Source: Paenibacillus sp. KS-LC4
Lineage (GTDB): Bacteria; Bacillota; Bacilli; Paenibacillales; Paenibacillaceae
NCBI RefSeq assembly: GCF_036894955.1
Contig: NZ_CP145905.1
Location: 503,501 to 567,500, forward strand
Reading direction: 5' to 3'
DNA length: 64,000 bases
Under the pieces are notes generated by a model, which worked only from the letters and a program-made list of their open reading frames with translations, had not been told where the DNA came from and ran no database searches. Shown in pieces: positions 51,692-59,604 of this stretch. A program made the translations under genes and the position numbers. The stretch's first letter is position 1. Each line of letters begins with the position of its first letter.

Positions 51692-53530
51692 CTACACCGG
51701 AATTTTGAGCTGCTGTCCGATGTAGATGCGGTCGGGGTTTTTAATTTGGTTTACGTCGCGAATAGCTTGCCATGTTGTGTTATAGCGCTTCGCAATCGAC
51801 CAGAGCGTATCGCCTTTTTTCACAGTGTAATGAGCGTAGTCGGCAGCCGTCGCAGGCACATCTTTAATGGTGTCAGTTGCCGGAGCTGCCGGGCCAGGCT
51901 GAATGACTTCCGGCTTCGGTTGTGGCTTCGGCTTTGTTCCGCCGGACGAGGAGGAAGGAGCAGACGGAGTAGGCGAAGCAACGGAAGGCGTAGCACCCTC
52001 CGTAATTCGGCCCTCGACAGCGGTGCTCACTGTCCCAAGCTCCCTCAAATAGCCGGTGAGCGCTTCATCCAGCGCGCCAAACATGCCGGCTTGAGGATAG
52101 CTGGCGAACATTGTGTATTCATCCCCGCCTGCGGCTATAAAATCATTCGTCGCAAGCGTATATTGTTTTTTCGCATCAAGAGGAGCACCGCCCACGCTTA
52201 CGGAATGAACGCGCGAGCCTTTTGCCTTGGCGGTATCAATTTTAAAGGAGATTCCGGATACTTGCGGAAAAGCGCCCTTCGGATTCGGATAGTCCGACAC
52301 GCCATTTTCCAGCGCGGCTTTAATATCAGCGCCTGTTACGTTAAGCGTCACGATTTGATTGCCGAAAGGCAGCACCGTAATAATTTCGCCTAGCGTGATC
52401 GTTCCTTCATCAATAGAAGCGCGGATACCGCCGCCATTCGTTATGGCGATATCGGCCTTCGTGATTGAACGCAGACTGTCGGCAATCAGATTGCCCAGAT
52501 TTGTTTCGCCTGCGCGAACCTGCTCTCGCTCGCCATCAAGCTTCACAGACGTTTCGCCAATCACGCTGGAGAGAACCTCCTGCTGCTCTGCGACGATGGA
52601 ATCGACCAGCTCGGCGATTTTTTTGTCGGGCGCAATTGCGGCAGCGGCTTTGTCATCAATCAGCTTTGCTTCCTTGCTGACGACCTTGCCTTGATCAATC
52701 CAAAGATCGACGACGCCAATGTATTTGGTATATTCGCCGGCGCTCGCAATGAGCGTGCCATGGCCTCCCTCAAGCCCCTTTTGCAGCACCGTATGGCTGT
52801 GCCCATCAATAAAAACATCAATGCCAGCTACTTCCTTGACGATGCCAATGCTTGTATCGGCGCTGGATTCATCCTGTCCGATATGTCCCAACGCAACAAT
52901 GACGTCTACCTGACCCTTGAGCTCGGCGACAATGGCTTTCGCTTCCTCGGCAGGGTCTGTGAACACTAGTCCGTCGACATTTTTCGGATGCGTCTTGTAG
53001 GCGGTTTCAGGTGTAGTTAGGCCGAAAATACCGATTTTTACGCCGTCCACCTCTTTAATAACATAAGGCTGGAACAGCGGTGAATCGTCTTTCTTTACTC
53101 TAATGTTGGCGCTCAGAAGCGGATATTCCATTTGGGGTTCAAGTTCCACGAGGCGGTTGTAGCCATAATTAAATTCATGATTTCCGGGGACAGCCGCATC
53201 GTACCTCATTGCGTTCATGACGCGGACGACGCTTTCACCTTCTACGAGGGTTGCGAAGGTAGTGCCGTGAATGGCATCGCCGCCATCAAGCAGGAGCGTA
53301 TTCGGATTGCTGGCTCTGTAGCTGTCGATGATTCCGGCAAGCTGTGCAAAGCCTAGTTCACCATTGCTTTCGGATCGGACTGCTCTGGCATGCATATCAT
53401 TGGTGTGCAGCAGCGTAATATGCTTGCCGGCCTTCTCTTGGGTGGATGCAGCTGCCGTGACGCTTGCAGCGCCTATAAGCAGAGCCGCGGTCAAAAGAAT
53501 AGATGTGAACCACTTAAACTTGTTCAACAT
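51692..53530 (-). CDS. secreted 5'-nucleotidase/cyclic phosphodiesterase with LysM wall anchor
   Basis: A 612-residue exported protein: signal peptide (1-28), a metallophosphatase domain (about 36-270) with the dinuclear-metal motifs LLHTNDMHA, LLLDGGDAIHG, GNHEFNYG and DGHSHT, a C-terminal 5'-nucleotidase substrate domain (about 305-485, with NGGGIRASID and ATNDFIAAGGDEY), a Pro/Ser-rich linker (about 510-555), and one LysM repeat (about 567-611: YTVKKGDTLWSIAKRYNTTW) that binds peptidoglycan. It dephosphorylates nucleotides outside the cell. It is divergent from deoR-deoC, suggesting shared use in nucleoside scavenging. Confidence 0.92.
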   Translation of the reverse strand: MLNKFKWFTSILLTAALLIGAASVTAAASTQEKAGKHITLLHTNDMHARAVRSESNGELGFAQLAGIIDSYRASNPNTLLLDGGDAIHGTTFATLVEGESVVRVMNAMRYDAAVPGNHEFNYGYNRLVELEPQMEYPLLSANIRVKKDDSPLFQPYVIKEVDGVKIGIFGLTTPETAYKTHPKNVDGLVFTDPAEEAKAIVAELKGQVDVIVALGHIGQDESSADTSIGIVKEVAGIDVFIDGHSHTVLQKGLEGGHGTLIASAGEYTKYIGVVDLWIDQGKVVSKEAKLIDDKAAAAIAPDKKIAELVDSIVAEQQEVLSSVIGETSVKLDGEREQVRAGETNLGNLIADSLRSITKADIAITNGGGIRASIDEGTITLGEIITVLPFGNQIVTLNVTGADIKAALENGVSDYPNPKGAFPQVSGISFKIDTAKAKGSRVHSVSVGGAPLDAKKQYTLATNDFIAAGGDEYTMFASYPQAGMFGALDEALTGYLRELGTVSTAVEGRITEGATPSVASPTPSAPSSSSGGTKPKPQPKPEVIQPGPAAPATDTIKDVPATAADYAHYTVKKGDTLWSIAKRYNTTWQAIRDVNQIKNPDRIYIGQQLKIPV

Positions 53531-53622
53531 AGCAGGTCATACCTCCCATCAGAATGTCGTTAATGGTCGCGCCTTATACGTATTCCACATGATGGCATGA
53601 AAATCCTGTCCAAAAGCTGTAG

Positions 53623-53651
53623 TTGTTGTTTTGCTTTTTTCCTTATATAAT
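53623..53651 (+). promoter_or_regulatory. promoter of the deo genes, with possible operator downstream
   Basis: TTGTTG (53623-53628), 17 bases, TATAAT (53646-53651). About 26 bases further on, 53677-53694 reads TTTGAACATATTCTCAAG, an imperfect dyad (TTGAA / CTCAA) that could be the DeoR site. Confidence 0.6.
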
Positions 53652-53736
53652 GAAACTGAAATATTGCTTATTTTTCTTTGAACATATTCTCAAGATAGAT
53701 AAATGTGGAAGAGCGACTCACCAAAGGAGATGCCTG

Positions 53737-54693
53737 ATGGAGGAACTCAGCGACAAAAAGATGAAAATGATTGAAGCGGCCCGCATGTATTATGAGCTTG
53801 ACTACAATCAGCAGGAAATTGCCAAGAAGCTTGGCGTGTCACGTCCAACCGTTTCGCGTTTTTTGCAGCAGGCGAAGGTTGACGGTATTGTACAGATCAA
53901 AATTATGGACCCGGCAGCCGACAACGCGGAGCGCGAACGGCAATTGCAGGAACGCTTCGGCTTGAAGCGCGCTATTGTAGCTACGGTGCCTAAATATGAG
54001 GATGCGATGGCCAAGCGCGTCATTGGTGAAGCCGCCGCTGCGTTTCTCAATGAAACGGTGCAGGATGGCGATACGATAGCCGTAACCTGGGGCACGACGC
54101 TGTATGAAGTAGCAACGAGGCTGCCGAACAAGCATGCGAAGAAGGTCAAGGTCGTTCAGCTTAACGGCGGTGTCAGCCATTCCGAGACCGATACGTACGC
54201 ACACGAAATCGCGCAGCTGTTCGCTAAAGCTTATCAGACGTCGCCTTATTTAATTCCGCTTCCAGCTATTGTTGACCATGCGGTCGTGAAGCATGCGATT
54301 GAAGCGGATCGTCATATACGCAAAATTCTTGATATGGGCAAAAAAGCGAATATCGCCGTTGTGACCGTAGGTGCGCCAACCGAGGATTCGGTGCTCATGC
54401 GGGCGAATTATTTTTCCGATGAGGATTTGGGCATTATTTTCTCGCGCGGCGTAGGAGATATTTGCTCAAGAATTATAGATATTGATGGGCAGTTGGTCAG
54501 CGAAGAGCTGGATTTGCGCACGATTGGCATTGATTTGGGCGAGCTGAAGCGCAAGGAATGGTCAGTACTAGTAGCTGGCGGCCCAAGCAAAGTCGAGGCC
54601 GTATACGGCGCGCTGGCTGGACAATATGCGAATACGTTGATTACCGATCACATTACGGCGAAGCATCTGCTGGATTACAAGCCGGAAGCGTGA
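53737..54693 (+). CDS. deoR: SorC/DeoR-type regulator of deoxyribonucleoside use
   Basis: A 318-residue SorC-family regulator. The N-terminal helix-turn-helix is clear (YNQQEIAKKLGVSRPTVSRF, about residues 22-41), and the sugar-phosphate-binding domain has the family segments IAVTWGTTLYEVA, VQLNGGVSHSE and VAGGPSKVEAVYGAL. The start at 53737 has AAAGGAG 7 bases upstream; the longer frame from 53623 is not supported. It is followed 41 bases later by deoC. B. subtilis DeoR represses dra-nupC-pdp and is relieved by deoxyribose 5-phosphate; the same is likely here. Confidence 0.88.
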   Translation: MEELSDKKMKMIEAARMYYELDYNQQEIAKKLGVSRPTVSRFLQQAKVDGIVQIKIMDPAADNAERERQLQERFGLKRAIVATVPKYEDAMAKRVIGEAAAAFLNETVQDGDTIAVTWGTTLYEVATRLPNKHAKKVKVVQLNGGVSHSETDTYAHEIAQLFAKAYQTSPYLIPLPAIVDHAVVKHAIEADRHIRKILDMGKKANIAVVTVGAPTEDSVLMRANYFSDEDLGIIFSRGVGDICSRIIDIDGQLVSEELDLRTIGIDLGELKRKEWSVLVAGGPSKVEAVYGALAGQYANTLITDHITAKHLLDYKPEA

Positions 54694-54734
54694 ACAGGAC
54701 ATATTAGAGAGATGATAGCTGGAGGGATTTGTTA

Positions 54735-55415
54735 ATGGGCAGTACGAATGCAGCGAACGTAGCTGGACTTATTGATCACACAATGCTGAAGGCAGATGCG
54801 ACAAAAGCGGAAATCATTCAGCTTTGCGCTGAAGCCAAGACGTATCATTTTGCCACCGTATGCGTGAATGCAGGCTGGGTTGCTCTTGCAGCTGAACAGC
54901 TGGCAGGCTCTGGTGTAGGCATTACTACGGTAGCAGGCTTCCCGCTTGGCGCAACAACTTCAAGGGCGAAGGCAGCGGAAGCGGAAGACGCCATCGCCTG
55001 CGGCGCCACAGAGGTGGACATGGTGCTGAACATCGGGCTGCTGAAGTCAGGAGACGAAGCAGGCGTGAAGCGTGATGTCGAAGCGGTTGTGGCAGCTTGC
55101 AAGGGCAAGGCGCTCGTTAAAGTTATTTTGGAAACAGGCTTGCTGACGGATGCGGAAAAGGTGCGGGCTTGCGAAATTTGCAAGGAGGCTGGCGCTGATT
55201 TTGTTAAAACCTCGACGGGCTTCGGCAAAGGCGGTGCCACAGAGGAAGATATTGCTCTAATGCGCCGTACAGTTGGGCCGGATATGGGTGTCAAGGCTTC
55301 CGGTGGCGTACGCGATTTGGAAACCGCACTCAAAATGCTCGCTGCTGGCGCTACTCGTATAGGTGCAAGCGCAAGCGTCGCTATTGCGAGCGGTGGCAAG
55401 GGCGAAGGATATTAG
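54735..55415 (+). CDS. deoC: deoxyribose-phosphate aldolase
   Basis: A 226-residue class I aldolase splitting 2-deoxyribose 5-phosphate into acetaldehyde and glyceraldehyde 3-phosphate. Visible: [15 protein letters not shown] at the start, EVDMVLNIG with the catalytic Asp of the pair, [10 protein letters not shown], the Schiff-base Lys in [14 protein letters not shown], and the second Lys in [11 protein letters not shown]. The ATG at 54735 has GGAGGG 8-9 bases upstream. It belongs to the deoR-deoC-sulP operon and would channel DNA-derived sugar into glycolysis. Confidence 0.95.
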   Translation: MGSTNAANVAGLIDHTMLKADATKAEIIQLCAEAKTYHFATVCVNAGWVALAAEQLAGSGVGITTVAGFPLGATTSRAKAAEAEDAIACGATEVDMVLNIGLLKSGDEAGVKRDVEAVVAACKGKALVKVILETGLLTDAEKVRACEICKEAGADFVKTSTGFGKGGATEEDIALMRRTVGPDMGVKASGGVRDLETALKMLAAGATRIGASASVAIASGGKGEGY

Positions 55416-55420
55416 TTGAA

Positions 55421-56833
55421 ATGGGTATGAGTCGTTTATCTTGGAAACGTCAGTGGATGACGGATGTGCGGGTGAATGTGCTGGCGGGCATGACGGCTAC
55501 TCTCGCGCTGGTGCCGGATTCGCTTGCTTTTTCGTTTATGGCGGGAGTGCCACCTGTTGTGGGCATTTATGCTTCAATCTGTATTCTGCTCGTTACGACG
55601 TTTCTTGGCGGTCGTCCGGGTATGATTTCTGCTGCGGCAGGCTCGATGGCGGTGCTGATGCTGACGCTCGTAAAGGAGCATGGCATTGAGTATTTGTTCG
55701 CAGCAACGATTTTGACGGGGATTTTGCAATATTTAATGGGTGTATTTAAGCTCGGGAAGCTAATGAGGTATGTGCCTCAGGGCGTGCTGACGGGGTTTAT
55801 TAATGCGCTGGCGATTCTTATCCTCATTTCGCAGCTGCGGTATTTTCAGGGCGAGTCCTGGCTGATGTATGCACTTGTGGCGGCGACGCTGGCCATTATT
55901 TATTTTCTCCCTCGTTACTTCAAAGCAATTCCATCCCCACTGGTGGCCGTTGTGATATTGACCTTCGCCGTTTGGGTGTTTGGCATGGACGGAGTTACCC
56001 GAGTTGGGGCCATCGACGCATCGCTGCCGTCGTTTTTGCTGCCTAATATTCCGCTTAATTGGGAGACGCTAGCGATCATTTTTCCTTATTCTTTGTCGCT
56101 GGCAGTCGTTGGATATACGGAGACGATGCTGACGCATAATTTGCTTGATGAGATGACTGGTGAGCGTACGGACAAAAATAAGGAAATGCGCGGACAAGGC
56201 GTTGCAAATGTTGTCGCAGGATTTTTCGGAGGTATGGCGGGCTGTGCGCTCGTAGCGGAATCAGTGCTCAATGTGAAAATGGGCGGGAAGCATAGGCTGT
56301 CTACGCTCGTTTCCGCATTGTTCCTCTTGCTGCTCGCCGTTCTGTTTGGCGATTTGCTGGCGCAGGTGCCGATGGCGGCTCTGGTCGGCATTATGATTAT
56401 GGTCTGTATCGCCATCTTCGACTGGCGCTCGGTGTTCAAGCCTCGCAGTGTGCCGCTTGCCGAAACGGTCGTGATGGTGGCGACAGTAGCAGCTGTACTG
56501 TTCACCCACGATTTGGCTGCTGGCGTGCTGGTCGGCGTACTGATCAGTTTCGTGTGGTTCGTTGTATCCGTATCCCGCAAGCTGCACATTCATAGTGAAT
56601 GGGAAGGCAGTAAGCGGACTTATCGGGTGCATGGACAGCTGTTTTTCGCTTCCTCCTCTGGTCTGGAAGAGCTTATTGAGCTGGACTGCAAAGCCAATGA
56701 AATTCATATCGACCTCAGCCAGTCGCGCATATGGGATCATACGGCGCAGCTGGCACTCAATAAAGTGGTAGAGCGGCTGAAGGCTAGCGGCAAGGAAGTA
56801 ACCGTGAGCAAAGGGACTGCCTTGCAAAGCTGA
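55421..56833 (+). CDS. SulP-family anion transporter with STAS domain
   Basis: A 470-residue SulP permease with about 10-12 membrane helices and a short cytoplasmic STAS domain at the end (about 385-470: LFFASSSGLEELIELDCKANEIHIDLSQSRIWDHTA, in parts). The N-terminal ATLALVPDSLAFSFMAGVPPVVGIYAS is the SulP core motif. The family carries sulfate, bicarbonate or dicarboxylates. The start lies 5 bases after the deoC stop without a strong ribosome binding site, so it may be coupled to deoC. A link to deoxynucleoside use is not obvious, so shared transcription may be incidental. Confidence 0.88.
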   Translation: MGMSRLSWKRQWMTDVRVNVLAGMTATLALVPDSLAFSFMAGVPPVVGIYASICILLVTTFLGGRPGMISAAAGSMAVLMLTLVKEHGIEYLFAATILTGILQYLMGVFKLGKLMRYVPQGVLTGFINALAILILISQLRYFQGESWLMYALVAATLAIIYFLPRYFKAIPSPLVAVVILTFAVWVFGMDGVTRVGAIDASLPSFLLPNIPLNWETLAIIFPYSLSLAVVGYTETMLTHNLLDEMTGERTDKNKEMRGQGVANVVAGFFGGMAGCALVAESVLNVKMGGKHRLSTLVSALFLLLLAVLFGDLLAQVPMAALVGIMIMVCIAIFDWRSVFKPRSVPLAETVVMVATVAAVLFTHDLAAGVLVGVLISFVWFVVSVSRKLHIHSEWEGSKRTYRVHGQLFFASSSGLEELIELDCKANEIHIDLSQSRIWDHTAQLALNKVVERLKASGKEVTVSKGTALQS

Positions 56834-56940
56834 ACGAAAACTAAAAGAAAAGCTAAATGAAGGCTAAACGTGAGTCATGCAGAGTTAGGACTTGTGCCAT
56901 TTAGCTAAGCAGCCCGTATCATAATGTCTGAAAAACAAAA

Positions 56941-56992
56941 AGATCGCTGTCACCAAAGGCATTAAGCCTAACGGACAGCGATCTTTTTTTTA
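56941..56992. terminator. bidirectional terminator between sulP and prsA-like genes
   Basis: AGATCGCTGTC (56941-56951) and GACAGCGATCT (56974-56984) are perfect arms around a 22-base loop. T runs stand on both sides (TTTTTTTT after it on plus, TTTTTGTTTTT on minus). Confidence 0.85.
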
Positions 56993-57037
56993 ATTCATAA
57001 GCACGTTCTTAAGCACGTTCACCTTATTAGGTTGGGC

Positions 57038-58159
57038 TTATTGTGCTGCGCTAGCTTCAGGGGAAACAGCTGCATCTGGATTAGCACTTGCGTCTGTTTC
57101 CGCTTCATCTGTTTTCACGTCAAGCGTATTGGTAATCGTAGCTTTGTCGCGAAGCTCTTGAATCCAAGCAGCTGATTTCTCTTGAATTTGCTGATTCAGC
57201 AGCTGCTTGCGGATTTCTTCCTTCTTCTCTTCAAAAGTTGGGGAAGTAGCCGCTTTAAAGCCGGTTTTCTTAATAATATGGTAACCGAAGCTCGATTTAA
57301 CGACATCGCTGATTTGATCCACTTCGAGTGCGAAGGCTGCTTCCTCGAAAGCAGGGTCCATGACACCTTTGCCGAAGAAGCCCAGATCGCCGCCGTTGTC
57401 TTTCGTGCCTGGATCGGTCGATTTTTCTTTCGCCAACGTCGCGAAGTCGCCGCCAGCTTTCAATTCCTTCAAAATAGCGTCTGCTTCTTCTTGCGTAGCT
57501 ACCAGAATATGCGAAGCTTTAATCTCTTCACCTGTGCCATAGGAAGCTTTGTTTTGCTCATAAGTTTCTTTAACCTGATCATCGGTAATCGTAATGGATG
57601 GCTCAAGCAGCTTGCGGATTTTCACTTGCGTCTCAGCATCTTTACGCAGGCTCTCCAGCGTTACACCGTATTGTGCCAATGCAGCATTGAATTGCTCGTC
57701 CGTGCCGAAGCTCGCTTTCAGCGTATTAATTTCTTCATCAATATCTGCATCTGTCACGGTAACATTGGAAGCCTTCGCTTCTTGCGTAATGAGCTGCTGC
57801 GTAATGAGATTGTCGAGCGTCGTTTTGCCGCCCGATTTCAGCATTTCTTCGTAAAGATCCTCTTTCGTAATGTCGACTTTGTTAACCGTTGCAACGGCTG
57901 CATTGCTGCCACCGCCGAAAACCGGTTTAATAGCGACGATTACTAGCAAAATAGCCAAAACAGCCGAAAGCGCAATCCATGCTGTATTGCCGCTTTTACG
58001 AGCCGGCGGGGGAGTTGATCCACCCAAAGGCGCTCCTCCTGCATATGGTGAGGCTGTTGCTGGTTCAGTCGTATGTTGATTGTCCTCGTGTGTGTTGGTT
58101 TCTTGCTCCGCAGCATTTTTTAATTCTTCTTCTTTACGCTGCGATTCTTGGTTATCCAT
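57038..58159 (-). CDS. membrane-anchored PrsA/parvulin-like foldase
   Basis: A 373-residue peptidyl-prolyl isomerase. An unusual N-terminus of about 60 residues, acidic then Pro/Gly-rich (MDNQESQRKEEELKNAAEQE; GGSTPPPARKSG), precedes one membrane helix (about 62-82). Outside follow a SurA-N-like helical domain (about 88-205), a parvulin PPIase domain (about 210-305: EIKASHILVATQEEADAIL, GDLGFFGKGVMDPAFEEAAF, VVKSSFGYHIIKK) and an Ala/Asp-rich tail. Typical PrsA is a lipoprotein with a lipobox Cys; here there is no lipobox and the anchor is a signal-anchor helix. It would help fold exported proteins. GAAGGGAG precedes the ATG. Confidence 0.88.
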   Translation of the reverse strand: MDNQESQRKEEELKNAAEQETNTHEDNQHTTEPATASPYAGGAPLGGSTPPPARKSGNTAWIALSAVLAILLVIVAIKPVFGGGSNAAVATVNKVDITKEDLYEEMLKSGGKTTLDNLITQQLITQEAKASNVTVTDADIDEEINTLKASFGTDEQFNAALAQYGVTLESLRKDAETQVKIRKLLEPSITITDDQVKETYEQNKASYGTGEEIKASHILVATQEEADAILKELKAGGDFATLAKEKSTDPGTKDNGGDLGFFGKGVMDPAFEEAAFALEVDQISDVVKSSFGYHIIKKTGFKAATSPTFEEKKEEIRKQLLNQQIQEKSAAWIQELRDKATITNTLDVKTDEAETDASANPDAAVSPEASAAQ

Positions 58160-58453
58160 TCTTCAAACTCCCTTCATTATCTTACACTCTTTTTTATAAT
58201 GGCCATGCGAAACGTTGCAGTGATCAGGGTCAGCTCACCGTAACCGTTTACGCTTGTCTAATCTACTATAACAAAACTTAGGTTAAAAAACCTTAATCTT
58301 AAATAAAAATAAAGGATTTTAAACGCGTTCGGCTTTTTTTGCACCGTTCGACCAAGCGGTGTACAATGGAAGAAGCAAGCGCTTTATTTGTATTTGAATT
58401 AATAATAGAAGTTTCGCGGCTTTTCATTTAAATAGTAGAGAGGATGTTAAACG
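58160..58453. other. 294-base gap between divergent foldase and aldo/keto reductase genes
   Basis: The minus-strand side has a TATAGT -10 near 58267 for the foldase, beside an A+T palindrome AGGTTAAAAAACCT. The plus-strand side has the reductase promoter at 58339-58367. No gene was seen. Confidence 0.5.
58339..58367 (+). promoter_or_regulatory. promoter of the second aldo/keto reductase with overlapping dyad
   Basis: TTGCAC (58339-58344), exactly 17 bases, TACAAT (58362-58367). GCACCG (58341-58346) and CGGTGT (58357-58362) form a dyad that spans the spacer, a position suited to a MerR-type or repressor protein. Confidence 0.6.
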
Positions 58454-59446
58454 ATGACGTATTTGCCTGCAAATTCCCGCTACGATGGGATGAAATACAA
58501 TCGCAGCGGCCGCAGCGGGCTGCTGCTTCCAGCGGTATCACTGGGCCTTTGGCATAACTTTGGCGGTACGGATCGTCTGGAAAATGGACGGGCGATGGTT
58601 CGCCGCGCTTTCGATTTGGGCATTACCCATTTTGACCTCGCTAACAATTATGGGCCGCCTGCCGGCTCCGCAGAGGAGGCGTTTGGCCAACTGCTCAAGC
58701 AGGATTTGGCTGCTTACCGGGATGAGCTCATTATTTCCACAAAAGCCGGATATTATATGTGGAAAGGCCCATACGGCGAGTGGGGCTCGCGCAAGTATTT
58801 AGTAGCCAGCCTCGATCAAAGCCTTAAGCGTATGGGGCTGGAGTACGTAGACATTTTTTATCACCATCGTCCAGATCCGAATACGCCGCTTGAGGAAACT
58901 ATGGCTGCGCTGGACCATATCGTTCGCCAGGGCAAGGCGCTCTATGTTGGCTTGTCCAACTATAGTGCGGAGCAGACGGCAGAGGCTTCCCTTATTTTGC
59001 AGCGCCTTGGCACGCCATGCCTCATTCATCAGCCTTCTTATTCGATGTTCAATCGCTGGATCGAAGATGGCTTGCAGGATGTTCTAGATGCGGAAGGCAT
59101 CGGCTCCATCGTGTTCTCTCCGCTAGCAGGCGGACTTTTGACGAACCGTTATTTAAACGGCATCCCTCTGGATTCTCGTGCGGCGGGACCGAGCGTATTT
59201 CTGCAATCCGATCAAATTACGGAAGAGAAGCTTGAAAAGATCAAGCTGCTTAACGCTCATGCTGCGGAGCGCGGGCAGACGCTTGCGCAGATGGCGCTCG
59301 CATGGGTACTGCGCGGTGGTCGTGTAACATCGGCGCTGATCGGCGCGAGCCGTGTGGAGCAAATTGATGATAACGTTGCAGCGCTCCGGGCGCTAGATTT
59401 CTCCGGCGATGAGCTGGCACGTATTGAAGCCATTTTAAAGGGCTAA
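58454..59446 (+). CDS. aldo/keto reductase, paralogue of the gene at 1082-2071
   Basis: A 330-residue TIM-barrel oxidoreductase very like the first reductase in this window; by eye about three quarters of residues are the same, including the start (RYDGMKYNRSGRSGLLLP), the catalytic region HFDLANNYG, ISTKAGY and FYHHRPDPN, and the cofactor end LIGASRVEQIDD. AGAGAGG lies about 9 bases before the ATG. It stands alone, with its own promoter and terminator, and no AraC gene beside it. Differences cluster in the substrate-side loops (SADRYLNG/TNRYLNG region), so substrate use may differ from the first copy. Confidence 0.88.
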   Translation: MTYLPANSRYDGMKYNRSGRSGLLLPAVSLGLWHNFGGTDRLENGRAMVRRAFDLGITHFDLANNYGPPAGSAEEAFGQLLKQDLAAYRDELIISTKAGYYMWKGPYGEWGSRKYLVASLDQSLKRMGLEYVDIFYHHRPDPNTPLEETMAALDHIVRQGKALYVGLSNYSAEQTAEASLILQRLGTPCLIHQPSYSMFNRWIEDGLQDVLDAEGIGSIVFSPLAGGLLTNRYLNGIPLDSRAAGPSVFLQSDQITEEKLEKIKLLNAHAAERGQTLAQMALAWVLRGGRVTSALIGASRVEQIDDNVAALRALDFSGDELARIEAILKG

Positions 59447-59500
59447 CACAAGCTAATTCAGTAATTATGAACCATTCCCGATCGCAATTGTATTTTTCGA

Positions 59501-59529
59501 ACGCCAAGGCTCTGCGCCTTGGCGTTTTT
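59501..59529 (+). terminator. intrinsic terminator after the second reductase
   Basis: ACGCCAAGGC (59501-59510) pairs with GCCTTGGCGT (59515-59524) around a 4-base loop, followed by TTTTTGC. Confidence 0.92.
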
Positions 59530-59531
59530 GC

Positions 59532-59560
59532 TTCTCTCGCTTTCGTTAAGGCTGTATAAT
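59532..59560 (+). promoter_or_regulatory. probable promoter of the hybrid kinase gene
   Basis: TATAAT (59555-59560) with TTCTCT 17 bases upstream. A start near 59567 would leave no room for a ribosome binding site before the ATG at 59572, which supports a later start codon. Confidence 0.45.
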
Positions 59561-59604
59561 AAACGGGACAAATGACGAACATGGTCGGATGGGAAGTGAG
59601 CCGC

